In this document: piece by piece, positions 26,488 through 33,880 of the stretch | Numbering within the stretch: position 1 is the stretch's first letter | Layout of the letters: each line of letters begins with the position of its first letter | Assembly (NCBI GenBank): GCA_945881965.1 | Contig: CAMCVS010000015.1 | Span: forward strand, 1-64,000 | Source of the DNA: Paracoccus haematequi | GTDB taxonomy: Bacteria; Pseudomonadota; Alphaproteobacteria; Rhodobacterales; Rhodobacteraceae | Reading direction: 5' to 3' | DNA: 64,000 nt | Position numbers and translations under genes: made by a program | Notes under the pieces: generated by a model | The model's database searches: none | Told to the model about the DNA's origin: nothing | The model's input: the letters and a program-made list of their open reading frames with translations, nothing else

Positions 26488-27075
26488 ATGCGCCAGACCC
26501 AGATCACCCGCAAAACAACCGAGACCGACATCACGCTGACGCTGGCGCTGGATGGCAGCGGGCAGCGCGACATCCAGACCGGCGTGGGGTTCTTTGATCA
26601 CATGCTGGACCAACTGGCGCGGCATGGGCTGATGGACCTGACGCTGCGCGCCACTGGCGACCGGCATATCGACGATCACCACACGGTCGAGGATGTGGGT
26701 ATCGCGCTGGGTCAGGCGCTGACGCAGGCCATAGGCGAAAAGCGCGGCATCCGCCGCTATGCCGATTGCCGCCTTGCGATGGATGACGCGCAGGTGGCCT
26801 GCGCGCTGGACCTGTCGGGGCGGGCCTATCTGGTGTGGAATGTGGCCTTTCCGACCCAGAAAATCGGCAGCTTTGATACCGAATTGGTGCGCGAATTCTT
26901 TCAGGCGCTGTCCAGCCACGGCGGCATTACCCTGCATCTGGACCTGATCCACGGGGCCAACAGCCACCACATCTGCGAGGCCGCGTTCAAGGCCGTCGCG
27001 CGGTGTCTGCGCGTGGCACTTGAGGTGGACCCCCGGCAGGCGGATCAAATCCCGTCGACCAAGGGCGCGCTGTAA
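26488..27075 (+). CDS. hisB: Imidazoleglycerol-phosphate dehydratase
   Basis: A 195-residue manganese enzyme of histidine synthesis (step 7). Both metal-binding histidine clusters are present, [10 protein letters not shown] near residue 70 and [11 protein letters not shown] near residue 165, plus RGGF-type [13 protein letters not shown] near the N terminus. It is the single-function form, not fused to a phosphatase. ATG 26488 is preferred to the TTG at 26485; AAGGAG lies upstream. The ribosome site sits in the loop of a small hairpin. hisH follows 4 bp later. Confidence 0.95.
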   Translation: MRQTQITRKTTETDITLTLALDGSGQRDIQTGVGFFDHMLDQLARHGLMDLTLRATGDRHIDDHHTVEDVGIALGQALTQAIGEKRGIRRYADCRLAMDDAQVACALDLSGRAYLVWNVAFPTQKIGSFDTELVREFFQALSSHGGITLHLDLIHGANSHHICEAAFKAVARCLRVALEVDPRQADQIPSTKGAL

Positions 27076-27079
27076 GGCG

Positions 27080-27715
27080 ATGGCGACGGTCATCGTCGAT
27101 TACGACAGCGGCAATCTGCATTCCGCCGCGAAAGCATTTCAGCGCATGGCGTCCGAGGTCGGCGCGGGTGCGGTGGTGGTCACATCAGACCCCGCGGTGA
27201 TCCGAAACGCGGACCGCCTCGTGTTGCCCGGTGACGGGGCCTTTCCGGCCTGCCGCCGCGCGCTGTTCGATCATCGCGGCGTGTTCGAGGCGCTGGAAGA
27301 GGCGGTGATCAACCAAGGCCGCCCGTTTCTGGGCATCTGCATCGGGATGCAGATGCTGGCCACGCGCGGGATGGAATATGCCGAAACCCCCGGTTTCGAC
27401 TGGATCGGCGGCACCGTGGACCACATCGCCGCCGTCCCCGGCCAGAAGGTGCCGCATATGGGCTGGAACGATCTGGTAATCGATCGCGCGCATCCGGTGC
27501 TGGCGGGGCTGGCGACGGGGGATCACGCCTATTTCGTCCATTCCTATCATTTCCGCGTCGCGGACGCGGCGCACCGCATCGCGCATGTCGACTATGGCGG
27601 TGCGGTCACCGCCATCGTGGGGCGCGACAATCTGGTGGGGGTGCAATTCCACCCCGAGAAAAGCCAGCGCACCGGGCTGCGCCTGATTGCGAATTTTCTG
27701 GGCTGGCGTCCCTGA
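27080..27715 (+). CDS. hisH: Imidazole glycerol phosphate synthase, glutamine amidotransferase subunit
   Basis: A 211-residue class I glutaminase that supplies ammonia to HisF. The nucleophilic Cys is in FLGICIGMQML, and the His/Glu of the triad are in GVQFHPEKSQ. The N terminus VIVDYDSGNLHS is typical. It begins 4 bp after hisB, so they are co-translated. Its partner hisF lies 2.3 kb downstream after hisA, separated by two opposite-strand genes and a small membrane protein. A variant A hairpin element follows 12 bp after the stop. Confidence 0.95.
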   Translation: MATVIVDYDSGNLHSAAKAFQRMASEVGAGAVVVTSDPAVIRNADRLVLPGDGAFPACRRALFDHRGVFEALEEAVINQGRPFLGICIGMQMLATRGMEYAETPGFDWIGGTVDHIAAVPGQKVPHMGWNDLVIDRAHPVLAGLATGDHAYFVHSYHFRVADAAHRIAHVDYGGAVTAIVGRDNLVGVQFHPEKSQRTGLRLIANFLGWRP

Positions 27716-27727
27716 GCAACTGTCGCA

Positions 27728-27784
27728 GGGGGGCTCTGCCCCCCGCCCTGCGGGCCCCCCCGGAGTATTTTCGGCAAAATGAAT
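27728..27784 (-). repeat. Intergenic hairpin element, variant A, copy 2
   Basis: GGGGGG-CTCTG-CCCCCC arms at 27728-27744, then the tail CGGAGTATTTTCGGCAAAAT and GAA ending near 27783. It lies between the convergent hisH and DUF2147 genes. On the minus strand it follows the DUF2147 stop (27839) by about 55 bp. Confidence 0.6.
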
Positions 27785-27838
27785 ACGGATCAGGAGCCCG
27801 CACGCCCGCGCCACGGCCTAGCGCAGCTACGCCCCTGC

Positions 27839-28237
27839 CTAGCGCAGCCGCGTCCAGGTCTGGCCAAAGCAGGCGGGGCCCTTGCAGCCGGTGACGCGCA
27901 ACTGGTTGCCCTGCAACTGCATCGTGGCACGGGCGCGCAGGTTCATCGACGCGACCTCGACCGTGCCACCGTCATAGGTGCCGTTGCCCTGCGGGGTCAT
28001 GTCCCAGAACAGGCGCTTGCCGACATTCGGCGTCCTGACCTCGCGTCCTTCGGCGTCGAAGGCGCGCAGGACAGTGCCGCACAATGCCGCGCCGCAAGGC
28101 TTGACGTCGATCTGCGAGGTCAGGTTCTTGCGGTCGGGCTGGGTTTGCCAGATACCGACCGCCGGGTCGGCCTTGGCGGCGGGGGCCAGCGCCGCCGTCA
28201 GCGCCAGCAGCGCACACATCACAGTCACGTATTTCAC
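27839..28237 (-). CDS. DUF2147 secreted protein, copy 1
   Basis: A 132-residue protein. Signal peptide of about 23 residues (KYVTVMCALLALTAALAP, cleavage near AKAD), then a DUF2147 domain with GIWQTQPDRKN, CGAALCGTVLRAF, TPNVGKRLFWDM and CKGPACFGQTWTR. The four cysteines probably pair. The family is small, periplasmic and of unknown biochemical role, with a lipocalin-like barrel proposed for some members. The start is taken as GTG 28237 after an AAAGG site; ATG 28219 is an alternative. A paralogue lies 101 bp upstream on the same strand. The two genes sit opposite to the his genes. Confidence 0.8.
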   Translation of the reverse strand: MKYVTVMCALLALTAALAPAAKADPAVGIWQTQPDRKNLTSQIDVKPCGAALCGTVLRAFDAEGREVRTPNVGKRLFWDMTPQGNGTYDGGTVEVASMNLRARATMQLQGNQLRVTGCKGPACFGQTWTRLR

Positions 28238-28338
28238 GGCCAAACCTTTCAAGGTGAAGCCAGAACATGGGGACCACCCACGCGCGTTTCCACCGTTGCG
28301 TCCGCGCATCGGCTGGTCCCCGCCGTCCCATGATGGGC

Positions 28339-28734
28339 TCAGTTCACCCGCGTCCAGGTCTGTTTCGAACAGATCAGTCCGCCCGCCACGCAGCCTGACA
28401 GTTTCAGCGAGGCCCCGTTCAGGTCCAGCTTGCCGATGTAGATCTTGTCGTTTGACGGCCGCCAGACCTTGCCTGCGTATTTGTTCGGACCGCTCGGCGT
28501 CATCTCGCGCACGATCTGCTTGCCGATGTTGGGCGATTTGGTTTCGCCGCTGGCCGTAAAGGTGCGGATGATGGTTCCGCAGATTGCCGGGCCACACGGG
28601 GCCATCTTGATATGAGCATAGGCCCCGTCATCCGGCTCGGTCTGCCAGACGCCTTCGACCGGATCGGCCAGCGCGGCCCCGCCCGTCAGCCCCAGCATAC
28701 CTGCCATGAGCAGCGCCGCGAGAATCTTTTTCAT
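28339..28734 (-). CDS. DUF2147 secreted protein, copy 2
   Basis: A 131-residue paralogue of the preceding entry: GVWQTEPDDGAYAHIKMAP, CGPAICGTIIRTF, SPNIGKQIVREM and a Cys-containing C terminus ending SKQTWTRVN. Signal peptide MKKILAALLMAGMLGLTGG, cleavage near ALAD. ATG 28734 has an excellent AGGAGGA site. The two copies differ enough that the duplication is not recent. No partner or ligand is evident. Confidence 0.82.
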   Translation of the reverse strand: MKKILAALLMAGMLGLTGGAALADPVEGVWQTEPDDGAYAHIKMAPCGPAICGTIIRTFTASGETKSPNIGKQIVREMTPSGPNKYAGKVWRPSNDKIYIGKLDLNGASLKLSGCVAGGLICSKQTWTRVN

Positions 28735-28888
28735 GATGTCCTCCTCCTGAACCACGCTATTGTGCCAGCCTCGCCCGCTGCCGATCAAGCCCGCCTGTTG
28801 CGCCTGACCCTTGGTCACGTCTGCCCGCAGCACGTTTGCATCCCCGCCGCGTGCAGACTAAACAGCGCGCCAACCCCGGAGGCCCGCC

Positions 28889-29611
28889 ATGATCCTGTAT
28901 CCTGCGATTGATCTGAAAGACGGCCAGGCCGTGCGCCTGCTGCGCGGCGACATGGCAATGGCCACCGTGTTCAGCGATGCGCCCGCCGATCAGGCGGCGC
29001 GGTTTGTCGCGGCGGGCTGCCAATGGCTGCATCTGGTGGATCTGAACGGCGCTTTCGCGGGCGCGCCGGTGAATGGCGCGGCGGTGGCCGCGATCCTGAC
29101 CGCCTGCCCCGGCGTACCTGCCCAACTGGGCGGCGGCATCCGCGACATGGCCACGATCGAAGGCTGGCTGGCGCGCGGCGTGGCCCGCGTGATCCTGGGC
29201 ACCGTGGCGGTGGAAAACCCGGGCCTCGTGCGTGATGCGGCGCGCGCCTTTCCCGGTCAGGTCGCCGTGGGCATCGACGCGCGCGCGGGCCGCGTCGCCA
29301 CCAAGGGCTGGGCCGAAACCACCGATGTGCAGGCCACCGATCTGGCACGGTCGTTCGAGGATGCGGGCGTCGCCGCGATCATCTACACCGACATCGACCG
29401 CGATGGCGCGATGGGCGGCCCGAACATCGCGGAAACCTCCGCGCTGGCCCGCGCGGTCACCATCCCCGTCATCGCGTCGGGCGGCGTGTCGCGGCTGTCC
29501 GACCTGATCGCGCTGCGTGACACCGGCGTGATCGCGGGGGCGATCTCGGGCCGCGCGCTCTATGACGGGGCGCTGGATCTGGCCACGGCGCTGGCTGCGC
29601 TCCGGGACTGA
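28889..29611 (+). CDS. hisA: Phosphoribosylformimino-5-aminoimidazole carboxamide ribotide isomerase
   Basis: A 240-residue TIM-barrel isomerase of histidine synthesis. The two catalytic Asp are in [15 protein letters not shown] (strand 1) and in [14 protein letters not shown] (strand 5); phosphate is bound by AQLGGGIRD and [15 protein letters not shown] site precedes the ATG. A variant B hairpin element follows the stop, then a small membrane-protein gene that precedes hisF. Confidence 0.95.
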   Translation: MILYPAIDLKDGQAVRLLRGDMAMATVFSDAPADQAARFVAAGCQWLHLVDLNGAFAGAPVNGAAVAAILTACPGVPAQLGGGIRDMATIEGWLARGVARVILGTVAVENPGLVRDAARAFPGQVAVGIDARAGRVATKGWAETTDVQATDLARSFEDAGVAAIIYTDIDRDGAMGGPNIAETSALARAVTIPVIASGGVSRLSDLIALRDTGVIAGAISGRALYDGALDLATALAALRD

Positions 29612-29636
29612 CGGGCCACTTATCCCGTCCGGAGCC

Positions 29637-29697
29637 CTTCATTCTTCGGTTCCCAAATACCCCTCGGGGGAGCGCGAGGGGGCAGACAGCCCCCTCG
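29637..29697 (+). repeat. Intergenic hairpin element, variant B, copy 3
   Basis: It starts about 26 bp after the hisA stop and reads CATTCTTCGGTTCCCAAATA, then CCCCTCGGGGG, AGCGCG and GGGGG-CAGACAG-CCCCC. It has the same strand and position relative to its gene as the pyc copy. It stands between hisA and the next his-cluster gene, so full termination is unlikely unless a new promoter follows. Confidence 0.6.
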
Positions 29698-29740
29698 CAT
29701 CCGCGTTAACCACGCTGTGAACAGTTACAGGGGATCACCG

Positions 29741-30037
29741 ATGCGCCGCGCCTTTGTCATCCTTTTGACCCTTGTGCTGATGGCGTCCCTGTCGCCGCTG
29801 TTCGCGGTGATCTGGGCATCGTCCTTTGCCGCGCGCCATGGCTGCGACCTGCACGAGGGCTTTGCCAATCCCTGCATCATCGACGGAAAGGATTGGGGCG
29901 AGACGCTGTACACCGCCTTCGTATCGGGCTGGTTCATGCTGATCACGCTGCCGGTGGCCGCGCTGGCGGCTGTGGGGCTTGCCGTGCTTGCGGTCGCGGC
30001 GGTCATCCGCCATATCCGGGAACGTCGCAAAGGATAA
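29741..30037 (+). CDS. Small two-pass membrane protein
   Basis: A 98-residue protein with two hydrophobic helices, RRAFVILLTLVLMASLSPLF near the N terminus and MLITLPVAALAAVGLAVLAV near the C terminus. The loop between contains two Cys (HGCDLHEGFANPCIIDGKDW) that could form a disulfide. I do not recognise a family. ATG 29741 has GGGGA upstream. It ends 3 bp before hisF, so it is probably translated with it, although no role in histidine synthesis is known for such a protein. Confidence 0.7.
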   Translation: MRRAFVILLTLVLMASLSPLFAVIWASSFAARHGCDLHEGFANPCIIDGKDWGETLYTAFVSGWFMLITLPVAALAAVGLAVLAVAAVIRHIRERRKG

Positions 30038-30040
30038 CTG

Positions 30041-30805
30041 ATGCTGAAAACCCGCCTGATCCCCTGTCTGGACGTGGCCGATGGCCGCGTCGTCAAGGGG
30101 GTGAATTTCATCGACCTGCGCGATGCCGGTGACCCGGTCGCGGTTGCGCGCGCCTATGATGCGGCGGGCGCGGACGAGATATGTTTTCTGGACATCCACG
30201 CCACGCATGAAAACCGTGGCGTGATGTTCGACATGGTCACCCGCACCGCCGAGGCGATCTATGTGCCCCTCACCGTCGGCGGCGGGGTGCGCACGTCGGA
30301 TGATGTGCGGGCCTTGCTGCTGGCGGGCGCCGACAAGGTCAGCTTCAATTCGGCGGCGGTGGCGAACCCCGATGTGGTGACTGACGCTGCCGACCGGTTC
30401 GGGTCGCAATGCATCGTGGTGGCGATTGATGCCAAGACCATCGCGCCGGGCCGCTGGGAGATTTTCACCCATGGCGGGCGCAACGCCACCGGCATCGACG
30501 CGGTGGAATTTGCCCGCACGGTGGCCGCCAAGGGCGCGGGCGAGATCCTGTTGACCTCGATGGACCGCGACGGCACGCAGGGCGGCTATAACCTGCCCCT
30601 GACACGGGCCGTTGCGGACGCCGTCGATGTGCCCGTCATCGCGTCAGGCGGGGTGGGTAGCCTCGATCATCTGATCGAGGGTGTTTTGCAAGGGCACGCC
30701 AGCGCCGTCCTCGCGGCGTCGATCTTTCATTTCGGCACCTTCACCATCCCGCAGGCCAAGGCGCATATGGCCGCCGCCGGCATCCCGATGAGGCTGGACG
30801 CATGA
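30041..30805 (+). CDS. hisF: Imidazole glycerol phosphate synthase cyclase subunit
   Basis: A 254-residue TIM barrel that closes the imidazole ring with ammonia from HisH. Catalytic Asp residues are in [14 protein letters not shown] (strand 1) and [14 protein letters not shown] (strand 5). Phosphate loops are [11 protein letters not shown] and [11 protein letters not shown]. Length is standard. hisE overlaps its end by 4 bp (ATGA). Confidence 0.96.
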   Translation: MLKTRLIPCLDVADGRVVKGVNFIDLRDAGDPVAVARAYDAAGADEICFLDIHATHENRGVMFDMVTRTAEAIYVPLTVGGGVRTSDDVRALLLAGADKVSFNSAAVANPDVVTDAADRFGSQCIVVAIDAKTIAPGRWEIFTHGGRNATGIDAVEFARTVAAKGAGEILLTSMDRDGTQGGYNLPLTRAVADAVDVPVIASGGVGSLDHLIEGVLQGHASAVLAASIFHFGTFTIPQAKAHMAAAGIPMRLDA

Positions 30806-31110
30806 CACTGGATGACCTCGCCACCATCATCGCAGCCCGTTCGGGCGCGGACCCCGATACAAGCTGGACCGCGAAACTGCTGGCCAAGGGCCCCGAAAAA
30901 TGCGCCGAGAAATTCGGCGAAGAGGCCATCGAGGCGATCATCGAAGCCGTCAAGGGCGACCATGACCGGCTGGTATCCGAGGCGGCGGACGTGCTGTTTC
31001 ACCTGCTGGTCATGCTGCAATCGCGTGATGTGGCGCTTGCGGACGTGATGGCCGAACTGGAACGCCGACAGGCGCAATCGGGGCTGGCCGAAAAATCCGC
31101 GCGCGGCTGA
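30802..31110 (+). CDS. hisE: Phosphoribosyl-ATP pyrophosphatase
   Basis: A 102-residue all-alpha pyrophosphohydrolase (step 2 of histidine synthesis) of the MazG-like fold. The acidic metal site is in [13 protein letters not shown] and [14 protein letters not shown]. It is the separate form, not fused to HisI. ATG overlaps the hisF stop. The recJ-like gene begins 3 bp downstream. Confidence 0.93.
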   Translation: MTLDDLATIIAARSGADPDTSWTAKLLAKGPEKCAEKFGEEAIEAIIEAVKGDHDRLVSEAADVLFHLLVMLQSRDVALADVMAELERRQAQSGLAEKSARG

Positions 31111-31113
31111 TCC

Positions 31114-32865
31114 ATGTATCTCGGCGTCACCCATTCGCTGACAGGCCGGGCCTGGATCGGCCCGACCCCGGATCAGGACCGCGCCTCTGAGGCGTTGCGG
31201 CAGATCACCGGCCTGCCGCAGGCGCTGTGCGCGGTGCTGGCGCGGCGCGGCGTTGCCCCGCATGAGGCGGCGGGATTTCTGGAACCGCAACTGCGCGACC
31301 TGCTGCCCGATCCGCATCGGTTGCGCGACATGGAACGCGCCGCCGCGCGGTTCCTGACGGCGGTGAAATCGCGACAACGCATTGCGATCTTTGGCGATTA
31401 TGACGTGGATGGCGGGGCGTCATCAGCGCTTTTGATCTGGTGGCTGCGCGCGATGGGGCGGCCTGCCACGCTCTATATCCCCGACCGTATCGACGAAGGC
31501 TATGGCCCCAACGTGCCCGCAATGGCCGGTTTGGGCCGCGCGCATGACCTGATTATCTGCGTCGATTGCGGCACGCTGAGCCATGAACCCGTCGCGGCAG
31601 CGGGGTGTGATGTGGTGATCCTTGATCACCATCTGGGCGGCGAAACCCTGCCCCCCGCCTATGCCTGCGTGAACCCGAACCGGCAGGATGAAACCGGCGA
31701 TCTGGGCCATCTCTGTGCCGCCGCCGTGGTGTTCCTGATGCTGGTCGAGGCGAACCGCCAGTTGCGCGCCGATGGCGTCTCCGGCCCCGACCTGATGGCG
31801 CTGCTCGATCTCGTGGCGCTTGCCACCGTGGCCGATGTCGCGCCGCTGATCGGCGTTAACCGCGCCTTGGTGCGGCAGGGACTAAAGGTGATGGCGCGGC
31901 GCGACCGCCCCGGACTTGTGGCGCTGGCCGATGTGGCGCGGATGGACCGCGCGCCCGACACCTATGCGCTGGGGTTCCTCTTGGGCCCGCGCGTCAACGC
32001 CGGTGGCCGCATCGGCAAGGCTGATCTGGGCGCGCGCCTGTTGGCCACCGATGACCCCACCGAGGCGGTGCATCTGGCCGCCACACTCGACCAGTTGAAC
32101 GAGGACCGCCGTGGCATCGAGGCCGCTGTCCGCGACGCCGCCATGGCGCAGGCCGAGGCGCGGGGGCTGGACGGCCCCCTTGTCTGGGCGGCGGGCGAAG
32201 GCTGGCACCCCGGCGTGGTCGGCATCGTCGCCGCGCGCCTGAAAGAGGCGACAAACCGCCCCGCCGTGGTGATCGGGCTGGAAGGGGGCGAGGGCAAGGG
32301 GTCGGGCCGCTCTGTCGCGGGCGTGGACCTTGGCGCGGCGGTGCAGCGGCTGGCCGCCGAGGGCCTCTTGATCAAGGGCGGCGGGCACCGGATGGCGGCG
32401 GGGCTGACGGTGGAGCGCGACGGGATCGAGGCCGCGATGGCGCGCCTTTCGGAATTACTGGCGAAACAGGGCGCGGGTACGGGCGGGGTGGCGGATCTGC
32501 GGCTGGACGGGATGCTGATGCCCACGGCGGCCACGCCCGACCTTGTCACCGACCTTGACCGCGCCGGCCCCTACGGTCAAGGCGCGTCCGCGCCGCGTTT
32601 CGCGCTGCCCGACATGGTGGTGGCCCATGCCAAGCAACTGGGCGAGAAACACCTGAAACTGACCCTGTCCGACGGGCTATCGACCCGGATCGACGCGATT
32701 GCCTTTGGCGCGTTCGACGGCCCCCCTGAAACGGCACTAGGGCCTGCGATGCTGGCCCATGCCGGACGCCGCCTGCATGTCGCGGGGCGGCTGGAACTGA
32801 ATGACTGGGGCGGCAAGCGGCGGCTTCAACTGCGGCTGGACGATGCCGCCTGGGCGGCACGCTGA
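31114..32865 (+). CDS. recJ: Single-stranded-DNA-specific exonuclease RecJ
   Basis: A 583-residue DHH/DHHA1 exonuclease acting 5'-3' on single-stranded DNA in recombination and repair. DHH motifs are IFGDYDVDGGASS, the CVDCGT strand and VILDHHLGG; the DHHA1 domain has the conserved GGGHRMAAG (about residue 426). The C-terminal OB-fold region (RLDGMLMPTAATPDLV) completes the core. Length fits. The gene is 3 bp after hisE and may share its transcript. Confidence 0.95.
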   Translation: MYLGVTHSLTGRAWIGPTPDQDRASEALRQITGLPQALCAVLARRGVAPHEAAGFLEPQLRDLLPDPHRLRDMERAAARFLTAVKSRQRIAIFGDYDVDGGASSALLIWWLRAMGRPATLYIPDRIDEGYGPNVPAMAGLGRAHDLIICVDCGTLSHEPVAAAGCDVVILDHHLGGETLPPAYACVNPNRQDETGDLGHLCAAAVVFLMLVEANRQLRADGVSGPDLMALLDLVALATVADVAPLIGVNRALVRQGLKVMARRDRPGLVALADVARMDRAPDTYALGFLLGPRVNAGGRIGKADLGARLLATDDPTEAVHLAATLDQLNEDRRGIEAAVRDAAMAQAEARGLDGPLVWAAGEGWHPGVVGIVAARLKEATNRPAVVIGLEGGEGKGSGRSVAGVDLGAAVQRLAAEGLLIKGGGHRMAAGLTVERDGIEAAMARLSELLAKQGAGTGGVADLRLDGMLMPTAATPDLVTDLDRAGPYGQGASAPRFALPDMVVAHAKQLGEKHLKLTLSDGLSTRIDAIAFGAFDGPPETALGPAMLAHAGRRLHVAGRLELNDWGGKRRLQLRLDDAAWAAR

Positions 32866-32933
32866 GCCGCCGGTCGCATAGCCGCCCCCGCCACCCCCGG
32901 TCAAAGTTTTTCCCCCGCCCCCGGTTTTTTCCC

Positions 32934-32962
32934 TTGCCCAATCCGCGCAGGTTTTCTATCTA
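32934..32962 (+). promoter_or_regulatory. Probable promoter of tRNA-Glu
   Basis: TTGCCC (32934-32939) and TATCTA (32957-32962) are spaced 17 bp and lie 18 bp before the tRNA. A TTTTTTCCC run precedes the -35 as it does for tRNA-Gly. Confidence 0.55.
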
Positions 32963-32980
32963 CCGCGTCACACCAAGCGC

Positions 32981-33055
32981 GGCCCGTTCGTCTATCGGTT
33001 AGGACGTCAGGTTTTCAACCTGAAAAGAGGGGTTCAACTCCCCTACGGGCTGCCA
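32981..33055 (+). tRNA. tRNA-Glu (anticodon TTC)
   Basis: A 75-nt cloverleaf with encoded CCA. Acceptor GGCCCGT pairs with ACGGGCT (first pair G-U). D arm CGTCTATCGGTTAGGACG; the anticodon loop TTTTCAA within TCAGG/CCTGA gives TTC; T arm AGGGG-TTCAACT-CCCCT. Discriminator G precedes CCA. The spacing and identity elements match bacterial tRNA-Glu. Confidence 0.94.
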
Positions 33056-33128
33056 CTTCCCTCCTCTGATTTAAGTGTCATTTGTCTGTGGAAATTCATG
33101 GGCGTGCATCATTTGAATGGGTTATGTG

Positions 33129-33869
33129 ATGGACCTGACACCCCTACTCATCGCCGCAGCCGCCATCGGGCTTGGCGGGATCGTCAAGGGGGCGACCGGG
33201 GCGGGGGCGCCGGTGGTGGCGGTGCCGGTGTTGGCGATGCTCTATGACGTGCCGTTTGCGGTGGCGGTGTTCACGGTGCCGAATTTCCTGTCCAACATCT
33301 TGCAGGGCTGGACATTGCGGTCGCATCAGCGTGACCCGCGGTTCACGGCGGTGTTTGCCCTATCCGGCGGGGCGGGGGCGGGGGTGGGGTCGGTGGCGCT
33401 GGCAAATCTGCCGTCTGACGCGTTGACGCTGGCTGTCGCGGGGGCGGTGTTTTTGTATCTGGCGTTCCGGATCGCATCGCCCGATTGGGCGCTGACATTT
33501 GACGCAGCGCGGCGCTTTGCCCCGGTGGCGGGGTTTGTGGGCGGCGTGTTGCAGGGCGCGGCGGGGGTGTCGGCGCCGATCTCGATCAGTTTCCTGAACG
33601 CGATCCGGCTGCCGAAGCCCGAGTTCATCGCCACGATTTCGGTGTTTTTCGTGGCGATGTCGGCGGTGCAGCTCCCCGTCCTGACGCATCTGGGCATCCT
33701 GACCTGGGACCGCGCGGGCATCGGGTTGGTGTCAACCGTCTGCCTGCTGGCGGCGATGCCCTTGGGCGCGCGGCTGACGCGGCATGTCTCGCCCAAGGGA
33801 TTTGACCGCATCATCATGGGGTTGCTTGGCGCGATGGCGGTGGTGCTGGTGGCGCGCGCAATTCTCTAG
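33129..33869 (+). CDS. TauE/SafE-family sulfite/anion permease, copy 1
   Basis: A 246-residue membrane protein with about eight helices in two inverted repeats. The Gly-rich loops GIVKGATGAGAPVVAVPVL and VGGVLQGAAGVSAPISISF are hallmarks of the TauE/SafE/YfcA family, which exports sulfite, sulfonates or related anions. The substrate is unknown. ATG 33129 or the in-frame ATG 33117 could be the start; neither has a strong ribosome site. It converges on the ABC exporter gene with an 11-bp gap. Confidence 0.8.
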   Translation: MDLTPLLIAAAAIGLGGIVKGATGAGAPVVAVPVLAMLYDVPFAVAVFTVPNFLSNILQGWTLRSHQRDPRFTAVFALSGGAGAGVGSVALANLPSDALTLAVAGAVFLYLAFRIASPDWALTFDAARRFAPVAGFVGGVLQGAAGVSAPISISFLNAIRLPKPEFIATISVFFVAMSAVQLPVLTHLGILTWDRAGIGLVSTVCLLAAMPLGARLTRHVSPKGFDRIIMGLLGAMAVVLVARAIL

Positions 33870-33880
33870 CGTACGGTCTT

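Noticed and set aside
25995..33055. Genomic island bounded by the two tRNA genes
   Set aside because: No integrase, direct repeat of a tRNA end or composition change lies between them; the content is histidine and recJ housekeeping genes.
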